64,000 bases of DNA from Dicyema japonicum (GCA_011109175.1 RDEW01000002.1:144579-208578), one strand, 5' to 3'. Counted from the first letter of the stretch, positions 46,985-59,084 are shown. Translations and numbers: made by a program. Notes: a model not told the origin generated them from the letters alone.

Positions 46985-47108
46985 AATTTTTTCTCAGAGG
47001 TCTAATAGCAACAAAGTCAGTTCCTGCACTTGCCCCTGTCATAAGCAAACTTTCGTGTTCCATCCAGATCTTCTCTTTCTCTTAGGCGTCTTCCGCTGCA
47101 TGTTTGAC
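46985..47108 (-). pseudogene. LINE C-terminal fragment, type a, copy 2
   Basis: The minus strand reads GRRLREREDLDGTRKFAYDR, matching 34696-35000. Truncated at both ends. Confidence 0.55.
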
Positions 47109-47442
47109 AAGAAGGCAAGAGAGCCTGTGAAGTCCTTTGCAGTTCACAACAGGTCTACAACGTCATGGATATGGCTGGCACAGGTCGATCACGAAACGGG
47201 TGGATATCCCAGTTCGGAAGGCGGACTGTTCCAGAAGGTAACCAATTGACGATGACACTGACCATAAAGTATAATTGTAAACGTTGAAATTTGTGAGAAA
47301 ATAAATTTTATTAAATTTGAAAACAATTTTAATATTAAAATTCAAATAAAATTTAATAAAATAAAATTGCACAATAAATTATATAATGTGGCCTAACAAA
47401 GTGGATAAAATAATAATAAATAAAAATTCAAGTAACAAGTAA

Positions 47443-48464
47443 ATGTACTATATAGACACATTCCTTACAATATCGGATGAAACTAAACTAGCAATATTTA
47501 ACATTACCCCCCTTGACCTCCACATTTGTTGGGGTAAGTTCACTCCTTATTGCAGATCTGACCATTAGGGGCAAAATTTTAACAGCAGATCTACTCCGCA
47601 GAACCAACATAATTGCGGTACTTTTCAGAACCCCACAGTGGATTTTCGAAGTCCAGGTTTTCGCCTTGAAGACTTCACGTTTGAAAGACACTGAGACCAT
47701 CCTGAGAGTTCAGTATGAAATTTCCCCCAAATCGATCAAGTTACTCTCAGACAGGTAATTTGTGGTGGAAATCTCAGACTTATAGTCATATTTCGCCAAA
47801 GAGTTCGAATTCACAGCCTCACGACGGGATTTAAGCTCCTCTATTCGCAGGAGACCGAAGACAATGCATTGAGTGAGTAAAATATATAATAACTCAGATT
47901 CCTACACCCTCCAGACACGTGGGGATACCTCACTATTCGCCTTTCCTCAGAATGGGAAACTATTAGTGCTGGTATGAGATTGGTTGGAATTGAAAGGATG
48001 TGAGTGTGGGGACCGAAATTAGAACAAAATTGTGTTTTATCGCCCACAAACACCCAGTCGTGAATACCTGCATAAACGACAAGCTCACCCTCATTGCCAC
48101 CAGTGCTGTCCACGTGGGTAATCTAGTAAAACTTAGTCGTCCGTAATCCGTGTATTTTCCCTGGACAATTCCAAGATTATCCACTCTTACAGAATGTACA
48201 CTCAAGTCAACGATTTGTGCTTCAATCCTTCGGTCTCTGAGCTTGTGGTGGTTTGTGATAAATCGACTATCAATTTTTTGCCTAAAAGCTACTCTAAGTC
48301 ATTCGAAAGCATTGCTCATGCGTTTTATGTGTCCCCCAGCACAGTCTGTGGTATGATTTGTGGTAATCTTAGTGATTTGTTCGGATGGTAATATTTACGA
48401 GTGCACTAGCAATTCTGTTAAGTCGGCGAACTTTATCAATCTCCCGCTGGACCAGTTTTACTAG
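47443..48464 (+). CDS. PROPPIN (WIPI/Atg18 family) WD-repeat protein, 293 aa
   Basis: Beta-propeller protein of the autophagy WIPI/WDR45 family. Six introns of 22-25 nt leave 882 nt, 294 codons, in frame. Blocks align along the family: ISDETKLAIFNI (blade 1), then RRTNIIAVLFR, ILRVQYEISPKSIKLLSDR, LIVIFRQRVRIHSLTTGFKL, LLYSQETEDNAL, LTLIATSAVHSSVIRVFSLD, VNDLCFNPSVSELVVVCDK and the last blade VICSDGNIYECT. The ATASE-KGTVIRVFS block that normally precedes the phosphoinositide-binding L/FRRG motif is present, but the motif itself is replaced by SYRM. The protein is about 50 residues shorter than typical. The gene converges with PSMD12. The start at 47443 is the only ATG in frame with blade 1. 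Confidence 0.85.
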
Positions 48465-49670
48465 TAAATTTATTTTCTCTAAATTTGTATTCTTATTTAA
48501 CCCAGTGATCATCAACAAGTAAGGATTATTAAGATGACAGTGAATTTGTAATGATTTTCTTGTTCCTCCTTCACTGTCCAAGTTCGGAATTGACAGAGTT
48601 CGAACCCTAACTCTTCCTTTGTCAGGAAATTTCGTGGATTCAATTTCTTATGAGTCGGTTATTCATGCCATGCAAACTAATGGGTCTTACCTGTAATATG
48701 GCCATGAAACTTTTTACGCCCACAGTTGTGTTATCGGAAACTGCTAGGAGAGTCAACCGTCTACTTCTCCTTTTCCTAATATTGATACTAACTATGTGTT
48801 CGGTCTATGATGAGAAAGTCATTTTCTGCGTTCTTTCGAATGTAATTCAGACCTAAAGCCTTTTGCCAATTCTTAATTTCTTCATCCACACGTTAAGAAT
48901 CAATACCAATGTGATAAACTTGTGCAAGGGAGAGATTTTCCAAGAGAACTATTCCACCTTGAACGTAAATTAATAAGCAAATAACATTGTTTAGTTATTA
49001 TCGGGTTGTCCAGATAGAAAGACGGTCAATCCTAATAATAGACTCAAAAAATCACAGAGTTAGGGCCTTTGGTGATTCTTAAGTCAATCGGGAGACGATG
49101 TTTCTAACCCAGTTATGCTTAAAATCACCAATGTTTCGGCTAAAACTCTGAGTAACCTGGAAGAGGATCATCTATATAAATAATGAATATATATTTGTAA
49201 CTAATAAACATAATGGGAACGTCGATATTGTTTTGAAGGTTAAGGTATTTGACTTTTGTAGATTTCAGTCTACCGATGTATCCTTTCGGTAATTTTGTTA
49301 AATCCAGCTTCTTACTCTTATTCCGTCTCAAAGTACTTGCTTATCTGTAAGATCACTGAAAAATATAAAAGTTGCCATCTCCAGATTGTTTTTTACTTAA
49401 GAGATTATGTCCATGGTGACTTCCATCCGTAACCATTAGTAACCAATTAACATTTCGACTGTCATAAGATTGACAATTTGTTCCAAGGATAAAAAATTAC
49501 TGAAAAAAACTAACCTAAAAGAACTCCAAAAAAGCCTCAGAATACTAAAAACATAGCCCTCGCATTCTCTCAAACAGATTACTTGTGGCGGGACAGAATA
49601 AATTGAATTCACTGTATAAATCGAGACATGCGACAAGGAAAACAAAAAACAGAATTTCTACTCAAAAAAG
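48465..49670. other. Spacer between convergent PROPPIN and PSMD12
   Basis: No gene is recognised. A B-box-like gttcgaacc at 48599 has no matching tRNA arms. It should hold both genes' 3' ends. Confidence 0.4.
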
Positions 49671-51108
49671 TTAAGCCAAATTAAAATCAGTATCTCTTTC
49701 AATCTGATGTACCACACCATCAACAGTCCTCATCACATTCAAAGTAATCGAAGAAAGGCGGTTGAGCTTGGCCTCGTAACTCTCCTTCGGTTTAAAGTCC
49801 ACAATCGAGTTCATCCTATCAATCCTTGCCCACGTGGTCCTATCTATAACCAGCCTAGTCAAATGTTCCTCAGTCTCCTCCTCAGTCAGCTGCAAGATCT
49901 CGGCCGCCCGAGAGATTGTGATCCGATTGTACCACGTGGCTATGACGGAGATATTCTAAAATCACTAACCAACAAACGTGCTCAATAATTCTCAATCTGA
50001 TTTTATTTCCCGCTATTCCCTGACAACCGTTATCAACTTCAAATCGGTGCAGCAGATCTCCAAAGGTGGACGTGAATTCCCTAAAGTCAATAATCTCGAG
50101 TTGCAAGAAAATGTCCACAATTTGCCTGCAATGAGTCAATCGTTACTTGAATTTAATGAGCGACTCTAATTTTCTTATCTGGTTGATCCTGTTAAGCATG
50201 GCCCGCTGTCCACAGTCACGTGGAGAATGGATAGCGTAGAAGACTGCATTTCGAAGACACTGATGGTCATATTAGACATTACCTTCACCTGATCGACAGG
50301 CTCAACAATTTCGAATAAATTCAGGTAGAATTCTGCCACTTTTAGGAAGTCTTCCCGCCTCGCTTCAATGTCAGCCATCAGTTTGAAGTATCTGAGCTTC
50401 AAATCCTAAAATAAGCCAAGAAACTTACAATTTCGTCCTTGATGAGTTTGAGGTTCACTTTTTTGCCTGTAATAGCAGCTCTATTGAGGTCGTTGCATTC
50501 TATACAGAGCTGGATTTGCTCGAGAAGGTACTCAGTCATTTCCCTGACATCAATAGAGCAGTAAGTCTCCACTTGGACCTCTATCAGCGTTTTACAAGCC
50601 CCTTCGATGTCTCCCATGGATCGTTTGATATCAGACAACATTTTCGTGAGCCTCGCCCTCTCAATTTCAACAATGATCTATAAATTTCCCAATCTCACTA
50701 ACTTTTCCCTCACTGACCGTAAGAAGGGTCTCAATCAGCTTAATTTTAACCCCAATGGAGTCAATTGACTCCACATAGCTAAATCCCTCCTTTATTAGTG
50801 CGTGGATGGCGTGCTTAGACTGGCCACGTTTGCGACAAGAGTAGGGATTTGTTGGCATAATTCGTCAAAGTTTCCAGCTTCTTTGAGTAGACGTAGTATT
50901 TCTATGATAACACGTGCAGTTGATTCATTGTCGTTAACAATACGCGTTTTCTTCTCTAGTGCTAGGAGAAGTGCAATCGCCTCGTTGAATTTGCCGTTCT
51001 ACGATGAATTGGTTCGAATACTTGAATTAGAGCTTTAGCTTCGTTTATATTGGTTGTAACTTGATCAGAGTAATCCTCTTTCTTTACATCAGCATCGAGT
51101 AGGTCCAT
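49671..51108 (-). CDS. PSMD12: 26S proteasome non-ATPase subunit Rpn5 / PSMD12 (one frame break)
   Basis: PCI-domain subunit of the proteasome lid. Six introns (23, 25, 23, 29, 21 and 22 nt; first at 50999-51021) leave 1295 nt, one short of 432 codons. Matching blocks include HALIKEGFSYVESIDSI, LIETLLTVSEGK, LIEVQVETYCSIDVREMTEY, LLEQIQLCIECNDLNRA, KLRYFKLMADIEARREDFL, IIEHNISVIATWYNRITISR, LQLTEEETEEHLTRLVIDR and the C-terminal ARIDRMNSIVDF. The family alignment crosses the run TTT at 50829-50831 without a gap but the frame changes there: adding one base restores LVAKRGQSK. Expected length is 431 aa (human 456). The start at 51108 gives MDLLDADVKKED. It is probably functional, with a homopolymer error. 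Confidence 0.93.
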
Positions 51109-52229
51109 TCCAGCTATACTTTTTTTTAAATTAATAATTATTTTAATAATTTTGAATTATTATTATTTTAATTACTAATTATATTTATCTGAATCGTTAC
51201 TTTTTTTATTGAGAGGTTTTTTTATGTATGACATTTGAGAACCTCAAGATCACCAAGAAAAACCACCAATTTAGTGATCTCAGCACGATTAATTCCCCGA
51301 TCCTCTTTGCGTGATTTTCCAATGTCCTAGCTGTAGAACGGTATAACCTATGCGTATGCCTACAAAGGAACTTCAATCGAAGTGTTTTTGGACCGATCGA
51401 TGTTGTCTCATGCATGTGGAGAAAACTACCTACATTTGTACCCAGCAGATCTAACGTCTTAACATTACTAAGTAACTACCAAATAGTTCGCTTGATAGTC
51501 GTCACGAGGCAAAAAAATAAATTGTCGTTTTCAGATTTTTTCTGTCAACTTTTTTGTTGAAAGATTTGGCGGTAAAATGCTATGATTTAGTGGTGTTGTC
51601 ATTGGTTCAACAATGCATGGTAACTGGTTGAAGTTCTCTTGACGTCTATTATAAGAATTTGTCTAGGAGACCGTTCAATACCAGGATGAAAAGATAAGAG
51701 GATTTTTCGCCTTGGTGGGCTCATAACTTCTTCATATTGGTATTTTAAGGTTTTCGCATCGCCTGGGCAAAGCTGTCGTTCGCGACAATGCTCAGTGTCT
51801 CTTGGCATTTGTAACATTATTCATTAGAAATGTTTGGTTCTGTTTCCGAATAAAAATACTAGAATATTTCCCTTCCTGAACAAGTATATTCTTGGGATTT
51901 TTATGTAAATAATTTTTTAAGTAAATTTTATCCGCAATCAAACTCAAAATAATAATTAAATACGGTTCCGATTTACTCCTGTTCCGGTCGAGTATCGGGA
52001 GCCGTTTGTCCAATGACGGCTGAGTTCTTGCGCGAACTCGGAGGAATGCTTACCAGAAAGAAAAGGGATCAACGAGAAGGGTTATGGCTGAGATAAAAGA
52101 TTGGAATGGCCATACTCCGAGGGAACTCATTCGCAATCCACGCATCTGGCTATTTCAACTAACATTTGTTTTTTTGTTAAATAATTCTCTTTAATAAAAA
52201 TAATTTAATACCAATTAAAGATCTAATTT
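51109..52229. other. Spacer upstream of PSMD12
   Basis: A minus-strand frame (51599-51817) with SPPRRKILLSFHPGIERSPR vaguely resembles LINE tails but is not convincing. AT-rich 51120-51190 is next to the PSMD12 start. Confidence 0.3.
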
Positions 52230-52735
52230 ATGGAAAATATACCATGTGACGCTGGTACCTGGGCCTGCTCAAGAAATGAACTAAAGAGGCTTAATGCGTT
52301 TCATAGAGACCAACTACGGCATATGATGTTCGAAAGAAGTGATGCGAGGATGTCATCTAATCTTCTCTATAAGAGGACGAAGACCTCAGAAATTTCTAAT
52401 GAGATTCTGGATACACGATGGAGGCTTTTCGGCCATATTCTGCGACTGGACCTAGATGCCCCGCGAACGTAGCCATGGAGGATTACTCCATGTTGGAGGC
52501 CCCCGTTTCCGTGGTCGCCCAAGGACGACACTGGCAGTCGTTCTCGACGAGGACCTCAGAGAAATGGGACGGCATCTTGGAAGTGGAGAGGATCTGGACT
52601 GGTTGCGCGCTGCGGCTTTGAATAGGAGGAAGTGGATGAAACTAACCAGTGATTTGCTAACTCGTGTTGCACATGCTTTGTCAAGTCCTATGACATAGCG
52701 ATAAGTGCTTATAATAATAATAATAATAATACCAT
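52230..52735 (+). pseudogene. LINE C-terminal end, type a, best copy, with (TAA)n tail
   Basis: The two overlapping frames read LKRLNAFHRDQLRHMMFERS, then WRLFGHILRLDLDAPR, GGPRFRGRPRTTLAVVLDED and LNRRKWMKLTSDLLTRVAHA. This is the classic post-RT end (RW.FGH.LR, then RGRPR.T). A single frame change lies at about 52452. The stop at 52696-52698 is followed by taagtgctta and (TAA)n at 52711-52732: a real 3' end with a microsatellite tail. It is 5'-truncated at about 52230, as expected for aborted target-primed insertion. The flanks accatgtgac at 52237-52250 and 52731-52741 look alike and may be the target-site duplication. Confidence 0.75.
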
Positions 52736-52939
52736 GTGACTCCAACGTTAGTGTTGTACTATGTGGCTACTTGAATTGAAGATTCTTTGTTCTTCTGTTC
52801 CTCCTCTTCCCTTTTTGCTTCAGGGAGCTTGAATTCTTAGCGTCCGTCATGTGGTTCACCATCTCTGGTGGCGGCAGATATAATCCTAAATTATTAATCA
52901 ACAACCATCAAAAAGGACCATTAGTTAACAACCATTCAA

Positions 52940-53065
52940 AGGAATTCCCCCTGTACGGCACTTCCTTCAAGTCCGAGCATGCGAAGACTGCTGAAGGAGG
53001 TCGAGACCACCTTGATTTTTTTATTCTGACTATGACGATGGTTTTCTGATTCAATAAATATAATT
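52940..53065 (-). repeat. Family C repeat, copy in reverse
   Basis: gaaggaggtcgagaccacct, then tatgacgatggttttctgat and tcaataaatataat match the reverse complement of 59796-59900, ending in the same A/T tail. Confidence 0.6.
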
Positions 53066-54612
53066 TATCATAGTGAGCTTGAATGGCTACAATAGCCATC
53101 GAGATACGCTCTCGAACCCAATTTTGGTTGACCGTAAAAATTTGACTTTTAACCTAAAAACTTGTGGACAGTTTTTGAACCAGTCGTGGTGGAAATGTCA
53201 GAAATCATATGTTTCAATGATCCTGCTAAACTGAAAAAATAGAAGAGAAAGAAGTTAAGAAATGCTACCGAGTTAACTAAGATCTGTATTAGAATAAAAA
53301 ATATATGACACAGAACTTTGCCCAAATCCCGCTTTTCACGAAATCAAATCAATCAATCAAAAGAAATCATTTCATGAAATAAGAAAGAAAACTCATTTCC
53401 ATACCCAAAAATAAAGAAGTACAATTTAAGTGATTGGTTTTAGTCTTGCAATATGTAAAAATTAGCTGGTATAAAGCCGCCTAGCTATTTTCAAAACTTT
53501 AACAGCTACAAGCAACTCCCAATTGGTTAGGGTTACATTGGGGATTATCGATTTCGAGAATTTATCTCTTCTTGATATTTTACTGATAGTTGCTCTTGCT
53601 GATGATTCCTATGACTATTCGATCAAATGAGTTTCCCGTTATCTAAAATATCGATATAATGTTATAGCAAGAATTCCACGAATGCTACTTGTGAAAATTC
53701 GCTAAACTGAGTCATCAGTCTCATAGGTGAATAATAAAAAGTGAGTCACAAGTCATTCTCTTTACATGTTGTAGCCACACATGCATACACTCACATATTT
53801 TTAAATCATTCGGAACCTGACAGATGATCAGTTCTTCATTTTTACAAAAACGTTATTGATCCCGATATTGGGTGTATCTGACAGATTGTATGCACAGAAC
53901 ATCTGGGTTTCTATGTCTCCTAAATCAGCTTTAACTAAGAATGCATTTAACTAACTTTCATGGGATGAGTTCAGGTCGTCAGCGGATTTCAATTTTTTAC
54001 GCTTTTCAAGTCCTTTTGTAGGATGACTGCCAAGGTTATCCAGGCCTTCCACGGAAACTGCCCTCTTAGCAAACATAGTAGTATTCCATATATATGTTCG
54101 GCGCGGTTGCCAACTCCATCATCAGGATGCCCACGAATAGTCTCTCAGCGAGACTCCATTATCTCCAGAATATTGGCTTACAACCGTATTTCTAGTAAAA
54201 TCCTTTGCATGATATACTGAGGATGACAAAAAGCGGCAAAATAAAAATAATTAAATATAAAATATTTAATTTTATATGAATTTAAAAATAATTTAAATAA
54301 TAAAATAATTTATTTGTAATTGATTATCACTTTGGTTTGGCATTTCCACTTTAAAAAAATATTTTTCACATATTTTGCAATAAATAGTTATTTTTATTTA
54401 TTTTTTAATAAATAGTTTTTATTAAATAATTTTTAGCCAAAAATTAATAAAAAGAATAAATTTTAACCTAAAAACAAATCAGGTTAAAGTATTTATTTAT
54501 TTTAGTTTTGCCGCCCAAAGTGACAAAATTAACAAAAAGCGTATCAAACTGTTTTTTCAAACGTTTCCGCATAATTAAATTACTATCAATTTGAAATTCA
54601 AATTAGTAGTTA
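53066..54612. other. Spacer upstream of TBCEL
   Basis: No gene is recognised; the last 350 bp are extremely A/T-rich. Open frames near 54023-54220 on both strands show no motif. Confidence 0.4.
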
Positions 54613-55927
54613 ATGAAATCAATATCTGATGCCATTGATGACGCCATCAAGGAATCAAATGAAGACTACCTGACAGGATCGGTCGTCATTTACGCCCAAA
54701 AGTCATTAAGGCCTGGTTTGACCTAATTAATGGAATTTAGACAAAATGATGAGATTGTCTCTTTCAGGAAGAGCATTAACTCCTTAGGGGACCTATCCCG
54801 TCTGAGTAAAATCGAACACATCAGAGAATTAGATTTAAGTGGAAACCACGTGGAGACATGGGCTGATGTCTTGTTCTAGAATCATTCGTAGATCTCCCTG
54901 ATTCTTGGCAAGCTTCATAAACTCAAATTTTTGGACCTGAGCTTCAATCCTCTACATTCTGCTAAGGACGTCGATCATATCCGGCAAATGGACTCCCACT
55001 TTTGCCTTACTGAGCTTGTATTGAACAAAACCTATGTCCCCACCGTTTTGGTAGTTCAGGAACTTCTCGAAAAACTCCCAAAGTAACTTGGAAGGTAATT
55101 TCAGCTTAGCGAAATTATGGCTTGTTTGAATGACTACAAATGCCTAATCGAGAATGAAAAGAAGGCCAAACTCTTCCCTTCAATAAAAGAGCTCCACATG
55201 GCGGGAAATAACATAAAGGACTCCGAGGACTTGAACAAGTTTTGCTCTCTTTTTCCGGATCTTCAATATCTGTCAATACGAGAAAATCCTGTGAGTGAAC
55301 TGAAGGGGTTAAAGGCTACCTCCCAAAGCTTCAAGGAATCAACCTTTGTGACACATTTATAACTGATTGGAGCCAATTGACCCACTTGACAGATTCCCTC
55401 GTTTATCGGAGTTCCAATTACTCAGGATTCCTTTTATCGAGGTTCGTGGTGTTAAGATTTCAGAAATTGCATGATAAAGATCGTCGGAACCTGCTGATTT
55501 CTTACCTTCCGGGTCTCAAAGTCCTCAACAAAACCCCAGTCACTGCTAAGGAACGGGAGAGAGCTGAAAGAGCTTTTATCAGATTTTATATGAACTCCAA
55601 TGATAAGCCTTCTAGATTTTACGAACTGAAAAAAGTTCATGGAGAGTTGAGTCCGCTAGTGGACGTTGATCTTACTCCCCCAAAAGTTGTTTCCGTGGAG
55701 TTGCAATGTGACGGATTCACGGATAGAACTGTTACTTTGGAAGTAAACAAGTCAGTAATGCACTTGCGAAAGTTGGTTTATCAGGAGTTGTTTGAAAATG
55801 ACCGAAAAATTAAGTTTAAAATGTTTTATATGATGCTGGAATCCCAGATGAGTTAAAATATCCCAACAAGCTCCTTTATTCATTCCGAATCAGAGACGGA
55901 GACCAGATCCTCATCGTTATTCTTTGA
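54613..55927 (+). CDS. TBCEL: Tubulin cofactor E-like protein (TBCEL type), frame breaks
   Basis: Leucine-rich-repeat protein with a C-terminal ubiquitin-like domain that in animals destabilises tubulin. Blocks in order are HIRELDLSGNHVETWADI, LGKLHKLKFLDLSFNPLHS, CLTELVLNKTYVPTVLVVQE, LSEIMACLNDYKCL, IKELHMAGNNIKD, DLQYLSIRENPVSEL, ITDWSQLTHL, KDRRNLLISYLPGLKVLNKT, RERAERAFIRFYMN, RFYELKKVHGELSPLVDVDL and, after a break, AGIPDELKYPNKLLYSFRIR and DGDQILIV. A 24-nt intron (about 54874-54897) is clear. There is no CAP-Gly domain, which separates it from TBCE. Frame discontinuities near 54715-54750, 55080-55105, 55310 and 55833 could be short introns I misplaced or base errors; the last one (TTTTATATGATG) is clearly one base off. 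Confidence 0.85.
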
Positions 55928-56088
55928 AATTCTATGCTTTACAGATTTCAATGATTTTTATTTTTAAGATTTTTGTTTTTTTAAGATAATTTGGGCTATC
56001 AAAAACCATATAAAGTTCTTTATACTAGTGAACCAACAACCAGTGGGTATTCCCACGGACGATGCCATTTCACGTGGCTATTGTCTTT

Positions 56089-56370
56089 CCTGTAGGTCCT
56101 CAAGGCATATTGGGGGTAACTCTTCTAATTTCTTAAAGAACGGTTATACCGATTGACCCGTAAAGCGATCCTTCGTCACAAACGTGTCATTGTTGTTCCC
56201 GTAGTCCCCGAGGCGTATTGTGATAGCTCTTATAATTTTTTCGAGAACGGTTATACCCATTTACCCATGAAAGCGTGTCCTCTGTCGTAAATGGGGTCAT
56301 TTTTGATTAGTAGTACACCTAGTTTTTCTAATTTTTTAAGTACGTTTATAACGATTCAGAAAACCGTAAA
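56089..56370. repeat. Degenerate tandem repeat, about 109-bp unit, 2.6 copies
   Basis: Units begin at 56089, 56198 and 56307. Each has gtaggtcc/gtagtcccc, then ggcatatt/ggcgtatt, a run ttctaattt(c/t)tt and aacggttata(c), followed by gattgaccc/catttaccc. The third unit is cut short. Confidence 0.7.
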
Positions 56371-57530
56371 ATATCTTTAGAGATGGATATTTAACTTAAG
56401 ATGGATGAGATGTCAGGAGACTCTTTGTCTGTTTGGGGACCTTGACTTACATGAAAGTGGAGATCTCTTGAACGACCTGCCTTCGGTGAGTTTTATCATG
56501 TCAGTTAGGCTAGGGTTAACAATTTTATTTGATTCTGAGTAGTATTGTGGTAGAAAACCATAATCCCACAACAAATGAGGTCAAGATTTTATAATTGTCA
56601 ACATTTAAAACTACAAATCTCTCAAAATTAAGAAAAATGAGTAAAAATCTCTTAAAAAATCGAAATAACGAAAATGTAAAATTTCATTACAGTATATTGA
56701 AATCAAAATATTTGTCTAATGCAGATTGCTTTTGAAAATTTCATTTAAGTTTTGTTTGATTTTTTATTTCAATAAGGTTAGAGCTTATTTGGTCATTTGA
56801 GCGGAATTGTGGAAGAAAACCACAATCATACAACAAATGGACATTATTTTTTTAAATCTTAAATATTCCGAATAATGAAATTTTTCAGTGACTAAATGGC
56901 TGTAAATTTTCAAAGGGTAAAAAATGTAAAAACCTAAACTGTGACTTGCTATCACTTACAGGGCCCGACGCCAAAGTAATGGATCTCTGAGAGCGTCCTG
57001 ATTAGCGGGGGTTTTTTGACCGTTGCCAGTTCCTATATGCTAGCGAAACTGAGGTTAATTATCTAATTTAATTCCTTGCAATATTTGTTCCAATAAGGTT
57101 AGACAATGCAGTTCATCAAATAGTTCTCAACAGAGGAATATATGACACATTGAACTTTGAAGATAATCTTGAAAAAAATAAAAGTGTTTTCTTATCAAAT
57201 TAATGCACTTTCAGTAACATATCGCACGAATTACGGTCGATAAATTGATTATTAATGAAAGTAGGTTATTTTAACTTATCGTAGTTTAAATGGTTCAGAA
57301 GACATTGAGGTACCTCTATTGCACGTTTCCACTTAGATTCATGGTGGATGAATGCTCATGTCTTTATTCTTGGAAGGGGTGGGGACTCAGAAAACATTTG
57401 AAACGCTATTTTCTTAACAAAGAAAATGTCGGATGCAGATAAGATATGAGATTATCTCATCCAGCTCAAGATTGAATGAACTCGGGAATCACAAGAATAG
57501 ATGATAGTTGATATGATTCTATGGATACTC
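56371..57530. other. Spacer with diverged direct repeats
   Basis: gtggtagaaaaccataatcc (about 56546) and gtggaagaaaaccacaatca (about 56810) head two related blocks about 265 bp apart. aataaggttaga words recur near 56773 and 57093. No gene. Confidence 0.45.
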
Positions 57531-57917
57531 TTAATAGTGGTTAGTGGTCTTTATATTGCTTTCATTTATTCTCAATAAAAAAACTATTGCTAAAGTAATA
57601 ATCTCATTAATCTTAATTTTACACATCCGAGTTTCTTTAGGAAGATCAGGGATTTGCTGCTTATTGCTCCTGTTGTCTCGACAGCAATCGCGCGAAGGTA
57701 CATCGATCGAGGAGTCCCCTTTACTCTTTCTCCTTAGCTCTGCGACAGAAAGTGGGTTTACTTCGCTCACAATGATGTTGGTGGAGGAGAGAGAGTCGAC
57801 GTATGTTGCATCTAAAATTAACAATTCCCCTCTTCGAATGGAAATATTGTTACTCCGTCCGGTCGCTTCTCTTTTCCCATGTTCAGGCCTGTTGGTTTCA
57901 GTATGGGGGGTAACCAT
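57531..57917 (-). pseudogene. LINE fragment, type b
   Basis: The open minus-strand frame includes RRGELLILDATYVDSLSST and SEVNPLSVAELRRKSKGDSS. This resembles the 'D.T.VDTLA.S......PG.AAE.AE.RK..KY' segment that precedes the FVP.A.ETLG tail in many LINE polyproteins. The FVPFAVETSG fragment at 6892-7134 would be the next part of such an element. Confidence 0.5.
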
Positions 57918-59084
57918 TATGTAGAAAATACTCTCAAATCCACTACCTTATCGAAAAAGTTGAGATTTTTCTATTTGTGAAATCAAAGGCGGATTCGATT
58001 TGGGAAGGTACACTATTCGAGAGAATTTACTGTAGTTTATTTAAAACCCAAAAACAGCTAAGAAATGTGTTATATTCGAGAAATATGATCTCACTTTCTA
58101 ATAATTTTCCGACTATCCATGAGTGACTCACCAATGGCCACATCCTATACGACCATAAGTAATCCGGCCCTTTCTAAGCGATCATCTTATCTTTGAATGA
58201 TATTCCTCATATGATCTTACGCACTTCCAGTAGGTTCGTACTACTCTCAGGGATTTACGTAAGATGCACAGAGCGGCCGTTCTCTTCACTGGATTCTCAA
58301 AGGGAGTAGGATCTACCAAGTAAGACGAAAACTTTTTGGAAGTTTAAATCACTGAGGGTTGGAAGTTCTTGATTTTCTTTAAGCGTTTTTACTAAATTGG
58401 TACCCAAGGACATACCAAAGCTTTCTGCTGCCCGTGTACGATAATGATGCCACTTATAACTAACTTAAAAAATCGGGATTAAATAAAACAATGCTGATCA
58501 AAGATAAATTTGACAGCGCTGATTTGAAATCAAATACCCCAAATATGTTTGTGTCTTTTTAATTTAGAAAAAGAACGTTCACAACTACCAATTGATTAGT
58601 CAAAGTCTTCATCGCTGTCAATAGAACAAGGTGATCGCTAGCAGTCGATCTTGTCTATGATGAAGAACTATAAAGAGAAAAGTGTGTATAGTCTGATAAC
58701 GTGAACTTTATGGCTTTGATCTGCTGTCCCCTACAGCGTGCTGCCCGAGGCGATTGCCCCTATGCTTCCCTCTAGGCACGCCCCTGTCCGCGGTTGTCAC
58801 AAATCATCCAAATGTTCTCCACATTTCATTTTTCTTTTGACGTACTTGAGATCAGATTCGAAAATCCTATTTATTTGACTTCCGTAATCTGGAGTCTAAT
58901 CTCATAGGCCTCCAAAAGCGTGGCCCGGTTCAATGATCTTCCTAAATCCAACACTTCTTTACTCAGAAAGCACTTTTTGGCATTTCCTCGATCTTCCTCA
59001 TATTTGTCCAAGATATAGACGGTCCCACGAGGCGCCTGGTTCAATTAATGTTTTTAAAAGTTCATCAGGACCGGTGAGTACCAC
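57918..59084. other. Spacer with a hAT C-terminus-like relic
   Basis: On the minus strand at about 58540-58625, GSCERSFSKLKRHKHI matches the hAT dimerisation motif (SCERSFSKLK.IK..LR). A GC-rich stretch at 58730-58800 is unlike the surroundings. No host gene is recognised. Confidence 0.4.

Noticed and set aside
47841-48205. Minus-strand ORFs of 80-90 codons
   Set aside because: Antisense to PROPPIN exons with clear family similarity.
48590-48615. tRNA gene (gttcgaaccc B box)
   Set aside because: The bases around the loop do not form a T stem and no A box or acceptor stem is present.
49707-50169. Plus-strand ORFs over PSMD12
   Set aside because: Antisense shadows of conserved Rpn5 exons.
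57544-57924. A plus-strand hydrophobic 126-aa protein
   Set aside because: It is antisense to the LINE type b fragment at 57531-57917; its hydrophobicity follows from A/T-rich antisense codons.
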